The notes under the pieces were generated by a model, which was not told the origin of the DNA, made no database searches, and saw nothing but the letters and a program-made list of their open reading frames with translations. A stretch of 11,081 nucleotides of DNA from Streptococcaceae bacterium (GTDB lineage Bacteria; Bacillota; Bacilli; Lactobacillales; Streptococcaceae): positions 1 to 11,081 of the forward strand of contig JAIRLR010000037.1 in assembly GCA_031259195.1 (NCBI GenBank). The letters run 5' to 3'. Shown in pieces: positions 7,387 through 11,081 of the stretch (its first letter is position 1; each line of letters opens with the position of its first letter). The translations under genes were made by a program, and so were the position numbers.

Positions 7387-9561
7387 TTACGTATTCTGAA
7401 TCAAACGTTGATAATGACCTGGCAATTGCGCCAACTCTTCATGACTTCCACGTTGAACGATCTTACCGTATTCCATCACAATAATCTCATCACTATCCCG
7501 AATGGCAGATAATCTATGTGCAACGATAATACATGTACATCCGCGACGTTTGATATTATCAATAATTTTCTTCTCCACCAGCGGATCCAGCGCACTTGTT
7601 GCCTCATCCATAATTAAAACGGTCGGATTTGTTGCTAAAGCACGCGCAATTTCCAAACGCTGACGCTGACCACCGGAAAGGTTCGCTCCACCTTCAGATA
7701 ATTCATAATCATAAGCTCCAGGCTTTTGCGTAATAATATCGTGAATACAAGCATCTTTAGCCGCTTGCACCATATCGACTTCCATAATATGTTTATTCCA
7801 CATGGTTAAATTTTCACGAACCGTGCCCGCAAAAATTTGGACACTTTGATTCACCACTGATACACTGGCATGAAAGATTTCTGGTGGAATATTTTTTACA
7901 GCATGACCATCAAACTTAATGCTGCCCCCCCACTCGTGATAAAGACCACTGATGACTTTGGCAACCGTGGACTTACCAGAACCAGAAGCTCCCACAAAAG
8001 CAATTGAGCTGCCTATCGGCAAATCAAAAGAAAAGTCATCAATTAATGGTGGTTCTAAAATCGAGTAACCAAAACTTACCTTATCTAGAACAACATGACC
8101 TGATAGTTTCGTTTCAATCTTATCTTTTTTAACTTCTTCATTGTAAGCTTCGTCTTTTTCATAGTTTAGGATATCTTCCACCCGCGCCATATCGGTTTTG
8201 GTTGTTTGAATCTTTTGCGTAAAGCCAGAAAGTGCATTGATCGGCGTAACAAAACTTCCAAGCAAGCTCGTATAAGCAATCAACTGACCCACAGATAAAT
8301 CACCACGAACAACAAAGATTCCACCAAACATTAGTACCAAGACTTGCGTTACACCTTGTGAAATTTCTGGAATACCATTTAAAATCTCTTGCGTGCGACT
8401 CATCTCTTGACCCTTAGTTAACGCTTTACTGTAATAACCAAGAATCCGACCAACATAATCATTTTCCACTCCGGAAGCTTTCAATGAATTCATAATCGAA
8501 ATCCCTGTATAAAAAATACCACTCATCTTACCAGTATCTTGTTGCACCTTTTTAGATAAATCAGCAATCTTTTGTGAAGACCAACGCATCAAGAAAATAT
8601 TTAAAACAGCACCAATCACCCCTATCAATGTTAACGGAATGCTATAGATTAGAAGTAAAACTAAGTAGAATAGAGAAATGAAAATATTTAAACCAGTTTC
8701 TGCTAAGTCTCCAGCCATAAATACGCTTACATTATTGTTATTATCTACCCGCTTTGCTAAGTCCCCAGGAGCTCTTTGAGAGAAAAAAGCAATTGGTAAA
8801 CGCAGTAAATGGGTAATAAATTTTTGCGCAGACAATAAAGCTAATTTATTTTGAAACTTCATCAACAAAATGCTTTTCATATAAGTTAAGCCCATCTGAA
8901 AAGCTACCGCGCACGTCAAAACGCCTAGAAACTGCATAAACCACGCCGTATTTTGACCGATTAAGATATCATCGATAAACACTTTCGAGCAAATCGGAAT
9001 AATTAACCCTGGAACAATTAACAGCAAACCAATAACTACTAAAGATAAAACGGAAGTTGACTGGCCTTGTAAACGCAATTTCACAAAATCAAGCATACTG
9101 CGATTTTGTTTTTCTTTAACAAAGTCATCCGCTTTTTGCATTTCCAAGACAATTCCAGTATAGCCCTCATCAAGCTCTTCTTTTGTTAGTTTACGTTTTC
9201 CTTGGGCCGGATCATTTAAATAATAGTAATCTCCACGTTTGCCTTCATAAACTACAAAATGATTAAAGTTCCAGTGAATAATCGCTGGAGTTTTTACTTC
9301 TTCAATTAATTTTTTTAAACTATAACTATACCCTTTAGGATCTAGTCCCATTTTTTTAGCTGCTTTGACAATATTACTAGCTTTAACACCATCACGAGAA
9401 ACTCCTGTTTCCATTCGAAGTTCTTCAAGTGGAACATCTTTACCATAATAACTTAGGATCATCGCTAAAGAAGCCGCACCACACTCCGTTGCTTCCATCT
9501 GGAAAACCGTTGGCGTCTTTACACGATGAATATTTTTATGAACTGTTTTTTTCTCTTCCAT
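7387..9561 (-). CDS. NHLM-type ABC transporter with C39 leader peptidase, permease and ATPase
   Basis: A 724-residue peptidase-containing ABC transporter (PCAT), matching the first ABC protein of NHLM systems (TIGR03796-type, from memory). The N-terminal C39 peptidase (about 15-135) has Q21, catalytic C27 in ECGAASLAM, H101 in NFNHFVVY and D117 in NDP, so it should be active; such domains cut leader peptides after a double glycine. The membrane domain spans about 160-445 with six expected helices. The ATPase (about 487-724) has Walker A G524-A-S-G-S-G-K530-S-T, Q572, signature LSGGQ at 628-632, Walker B VLIMDE at 648-653 and H682. It acts in the cytoplasmic membrane, cleaving the leader of its cargo and exporting the core. 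ATG at 9561 has an AGGTGA site that overlaps the stop of the HlyD-like gene 8 nt away, so translation of the two is probably coupled. No double-glycine substrate gene is visible nearby. Confidence 0.96.
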   Translation of the reverse strand: MEEKKTVHKNIHRVKTPTVFQMEATECGAASLAMILSYYGKDVPLEELRMETGVSRDGVKASNIVKAAKKMGLDPKGYSYSLKKLIEEVKTPAIIHWNFNHFVVYEGKRGDYYYLNDPAQGKRKLTKEELDEGYTGIVLEMQKADDFVKEKQNRSMLDFVKLRLQGQSTSVLSLVVIGLLLIVPGLIIPICSKVFIDDILIGQNTAWFMQFLGVLTCAVAFQMGLTYMKSILLMKFQNKLALLSAQKFITHLLRLPIAFFSQRAPGDLAKRVDNNNNVSVFMAGDLAETGLNIFISLFYLVLLLIYSIPLTLIGVIGAVLNIFLMRWSSQKIADLSKKVQQDTGKMSGIFYTGISIMNSLKASGVENDYVGRILGYYSKALTKGQEMSRTQEILNGIPEISQGVTQVLVLMFGGIFVVRGDLSVGQLIAYTSLLGSFVTPINALSGFTQKIQTTKTDMARVEDILNYEKDEAYNEEVKKDKIETKLSGHVVLDKVSFGYSILEPPLIDDFSFDLPIGSSIAFVGASGSGKSTVAKVISGLYHEWGGSIKFDGHAVKNIPPEIFHASVSVVNQSVQIFAGTVRENLTMWNKHIMEVDMVQAAKDACIHDIITQKPGAYDYELSEGGANLSGGQRQRLEIARALATNPTVLIMDEATSALDPLVEKKIIDNIKRRGCTCIIVAHRLSAIRDSDEIIVMEYGKIVQRGSHEELAQLPGHYQRLIQNT

Positions 9562-9569
9562 ATTTTCAC

Positions 9570-10388
9570 CTACTCAACGCCAAATTTTGATTTGATATTT
9601 GGAATTAACATACTAATCGGAGCTTTCTTTGCTACAACAATATCTGCTGTAACTGGTGTTCCTCCTTCAGGTTTTACATCGTTGCCTTGCTTAGTTGACC
9701 ACTTGTAACCACTAACTGAGCTGCTATCTTTTTCTAACTCACATCTAACTTCCACAACCGGACCAGCAGCACTAAACAACTTTGCCAAACTTTCGTCTCC
9801 AAGAGTTGAAACCATATCCGCCGAACTTGTTACAGAATCGCCAACATAATCAACTTTTGCTTCCATATGTCCGTACTCTTCTTTTGGAAAGGCTGAAACG
9901 TAGATATTTACTGCCATTCCTTCTTTAATCATCTTAGCTACTTGAATGCCAACATAACTTGTTACATAGGCCTGATTTTTTGCTTCTTTAATCCGCGCGA
10001 CCATCGTTCCTTTACCAACAGGTGTCCCATTTGTTACAACTATTGAGTAAACGGTCCCACTTGTGTTGGCAACAATGTTATTACCACCAGCAACTTCAAA
10101 TAATACTTTTCCCTTTCTTACTTTGTCTCCGGATTTAACCAACGCTTTTTCCACAATTCCCTGAGACATCGAGTGAACAGACTGCAAATCACCAACATTC
10201 ATATAAATTCCCGAAGCAGTCTCTGTCTTGGGGACAGTACTAACAACAGACCAAATAACGGTTGCCACTACAATCAAACCCGCACCAATAAGCGTTAACC
10301 ACGTCATTGGTGAAGCTACAACAACTAACTTATCAAGCTGCTCTGGGGAACTTAATTTGTCTAATGATTTTTGTCGAAATATTGCCAT
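9570..10388 (-). CDS. Short HlyD-like membrane fusion protein of the NHLM exporter
   Basis: A 272-residue periplasmic-adaptor-type protein. The N-terminus (FRQKSLDKLSSPEQLD, then one TM helix at about 29-51) is the typical start of NHLM secretion proteins (TIGR03794-type, from memory). Two lipoyl half-motifs follow at about 70-99 (SQGIVEKALVKSGDKVRKGK) and 104-133 (SGTVYSIVVTNGTPVGKG), then a beta-barrel region at about 138-256. The halves are joined by only about five residues, so the long alpha-helical hairpin that docks to TolC-type channels in classical HlyD proteins is missing. It should be anchored in the cytoplasmic membrane and assist the two ABC partners encoded just downstream. The ATG is preceded by AAGGAGA at 8 nt; the gap to the STAS gene is 37 nt. 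Confidence 0.9.
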   Translation of the reverse strand: MAIFRQKSLDKLSSPEQLDKLVVVASPMTWLTLIGAGLIVVATVIWSVVSTVPKTETASGIYMNVGDLQSVHSMSQGIVEKALVKSGDKVRKGKVLFEVAGGNNIVANTSGTVYSIVVTNGTPVGKGTMVARIKEAKNQAYVTSYVGIQVAKMIKEGMAVNIYVSAFPKEEYGHMEAKVDYVGDSVTSSADMVSTLGDESLAKLFSAAGPVVEVRCELEKDSSSVSGYKWSTKQGNDVKPEGGTPVTADIVVAKKAPISMLIPNIKSKFGVE

Positions 10389-10425
10389 GATACCATCTCC
10401 TTTTTAATCAATTTAACTGACTATC

Positions 10426-10725
10426 TTATTCAATCGTTAAAATACCTGCAAAACCACTAATCTCAAAGATCTCCATCACTTCATCACTTACATTTGTTAA
10501 AACTTGACCACCAGAGCCTGCACGCAATTTCTTTTCCATCTTCAAAAAGAAACGCAGTCCTGCACTTGAGATATACTCAATATCTTTTAGATTTACGACA
10601 ACATTTTCATCTCCTTTTAAAGTCTCTTCAATAAAGTTAAGCTGAGGCGCTGTTGTTGTATCAATCCGTCCACTTAAGGTAACAGCTACATCTTTTCCAT
10701 TTTTTTCTTTATCAATATTCAACAT
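10426..10725 (-). CDS. STAS-domain protein, anti-sigma factor antagonist-like
   Basis: A 99-residue single STAS domain, the size of SpoIIAA/RsbV proteins. The beta-alpha pattern is clear: strand VAVTLSGRID, then the conserved region NVVVNLKDIEYISSAGLRFF at 41-60 and the C-terminal part VMEIFEISGF. By alignment with SpoIIAA, where Ser58 follows Asp57, Ser54 is the predicted phosphoacceptor; the preceding Asp is Ser53 here, a form common in SSAGL-type relatives. Such proteins bind an HPK-like serine kinase/anti-sigma factor when unphosphorylated and are reset by a PP2C phosphatase. Neither partner is in the window. As first gene of the exporter operon it probably couples export to a partner-switching signal, or controls a protein other than a sigma factor. 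ATG has AGAGGAG 7 nt upstream. Confidence 0.93.
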   Translation of the reverse strand: MLNIDKEKNGKDVAVTLSGRIDTTTAPQLNFIEETLKGDENVVVNLKDIEYISSAGLRFFLKMEKKLRAGSGGQVLTNVSDEVMEIFEISGFAGILTIE

Positions 10726-10764
10726 AAATTTACTCCTCTTCTTTAAAATTTTTTATTTATATTT

Positions 10765-10829
10765 AACAGCTATTAATAACCGTAGACTCTGCAAATAAAA
10801 ATAATATAACACAAATAAATTAAGCTGTT
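10765..10829. repeat. Inverted repeat flanking the exporter-operon promoter
   Basis: AACAGCT (10765-10771) and AGCTGTT (10823-10829) form a perfect 7-bp inverted repeat about 51 nt apart. They sit on both sides of the predicted -10 element and start site. The upstream arm would not be in the transcript, so an RNA hairpin is unlikely, and a pair of protein-binding half-sites is more plausible. In AT-rich DNA a 7-bp repeat can be chance. Confidence 0.35.
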
Positions 10830-10842
10830 TGTAGTTTATCAA
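10803..10842 (-). promoter_or_regulatory. Probable promoter of the STAS-HlyD-ABC-ABC operon
   Basis: Two readings are possible on the minus strand. One is an extended -10, TGT-TATATT (10803-10811), with no good -35. The other is -35 TTGATA (10837-10842), a 17-nt spacer and TTTATT (10814-10819). Both put the start site roughly 70-80 nt before the STAS ATG. Which is used cannot be told by eye. Confidence 0.5.
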
Positions 10843-10885
10843 AAAAGATATTAAAAAGGAAAAATAACGACTTGGGATTTTTTAG

Positions 10886-10936
10886 AAATAAAAAAAGACT
10901 TATTAATTGTATGAAAAACAAAAAATCAAGCCTTTT
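10886..10936 (-). terminator. Possible intrinsic terminator of an upstream gene
   Basis: On the minus strand AAAAGGCTT-G-ATT (10924-10936) can pair with AATAAGTCTTTT (10893-10904), 12 pairs including one G-U with one bulged G, followed by further T residues. The loop is long (19 nt) and AT-rich, so the structure is modest. It lies 27 nt past a stop codon at 10963, where an upstream gene could end. Confidence 0.4.
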
Positions 10937-10962
10937 AGTTTATGCATATAAGTTTCAATATT

Positions 10963-11080
10963 TTAACCATCCTCACTAGTTAGAAACGCGAATACATCTA
11001 AGAACCTGTCCAATATCTCATCTTTTTATAAAAATAGCTAAAAAAGCCAGCACCACCATCTGCTTACCAGTAGAAAGCTT
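10963..11080 (-). pseudogene. Possible frameshifted 3' end of an upstream gene
   Basis: At the right edge one minus-strand frame is open up to TGA at 11018 (ending QMVVLAFLAIFIKR). The neighbouring frame continues from about 11025 as KDEILDRFLDVFAFLTSEDG to TAA at 10963. The two meet at a run of five A residues; removing one A would join them into one frame ending shortly before the terminator-like hairpin. I do not recognise the sequence. It may be a decayed gene end, a sequencing error, or chance in about 120 nt. Confidence 0.22.
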
Positions 11081-11081
11081 A

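Larger units (their letters stand above)
10726..11081. other. 356-nt region upstream of the exporter operon without an intact gene
   Basis: This AT-rich stretch holds, from right to left, the doubtful gene end, the terminator-like hairpin, the promoter with its inverted repeat, and a 5' leader of about 70 nt. A plus-strand 22-codon frame starting at 10911 has no ribosome binding site. I see no peptide with a double-glycine leader on either strand. Confidence 0.7.

Noticed and set aside
9526..9708. Plus-strand 60-codon frame considered as a hidden precursor peptide
   Set aside because: It is antisense across the HlyD/ABC junction, has no double-glycine leader motif and no ribosome binding site.
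10911..10979. Plus-strand 22-codon frame (MKNKKSSLLVYAYKF...) as a possible small peptide
   Set aside because: It has no ribosome binding site, overlaps the terminator-like hairpin, and carries no leader or core pattern.

Overview
The window looks like part of a low-GC Bacillota (Firmicutes) genome. The DNA is AT-rich, genes carry AGGAGG-type ribosome binding sites at 7-9 nt, and genes are packed tightly. I cannot name a genus; a clostridial or Negativicutes-like host is a guess. Every gene I can support lies on the minus strand, so the window reads biologically from right to left.

Right part (about 10.73 kb down to 4.80 kb): a four-gene operon encoding an NHLM-type (nitrile hydratase leader microcin) export system. 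In order it holds a STAS anti-sigma-factor-antagonist-like protein, a short HlyD-like membrane fusion protein, an ABC transporter with an N-terminal C39 peptidase, and a second ABC transporter with a long non-peptidase N-terminal region. Gaps are 37, 8 and 37 nt. The peptidase and both ATPases keep their key residues, so the exporter should work. No leader-peptide substrate and no modification enzyme is visible. Upstream lie a promoter region flanked by an inverted repeat, a possible terminator of the preceding gene, and a possibly frameshifted gene end at the window edge.

Middle (4.62-4.80 kb): a very AT-rich spacer with a near-consensus sigma-A promoter (TTGAAA, 17 nt, TATAAT) that starts the second unit.

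Left part (4.60 kb down to 1): a second operon. It holds a DUF2156/LPG_synthase_C acyltransferase-like protein, a GNAT N-acetyltransferase overlapping it by 14 nt, a 987-residue membrane protein, and a gene cut by the window edge. The membrane protein joins an extracytoplasmic repeat (propeller-like) region, a second Cache-like extracytoplasmic region and a 12-TM major facilitator domain. The cut gene encodes a protein starting with a membrane anchor, and its ATG overlaps the previous stop (ATGA).

How the parts may work together is inference. The exporter would cleave and secrete a double-glycine-type peptide encoded elsewhere, and the STAS protein points to partner-switching control. The second operon looks like an envelope sensing, modification and transport module, with the truncated gene as the signalling output. 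Whether the two operons form one system cannot be settled from this window. The sensor-MFS fusion and the STAS-led exporter without a substrate gene are the most notable parts.
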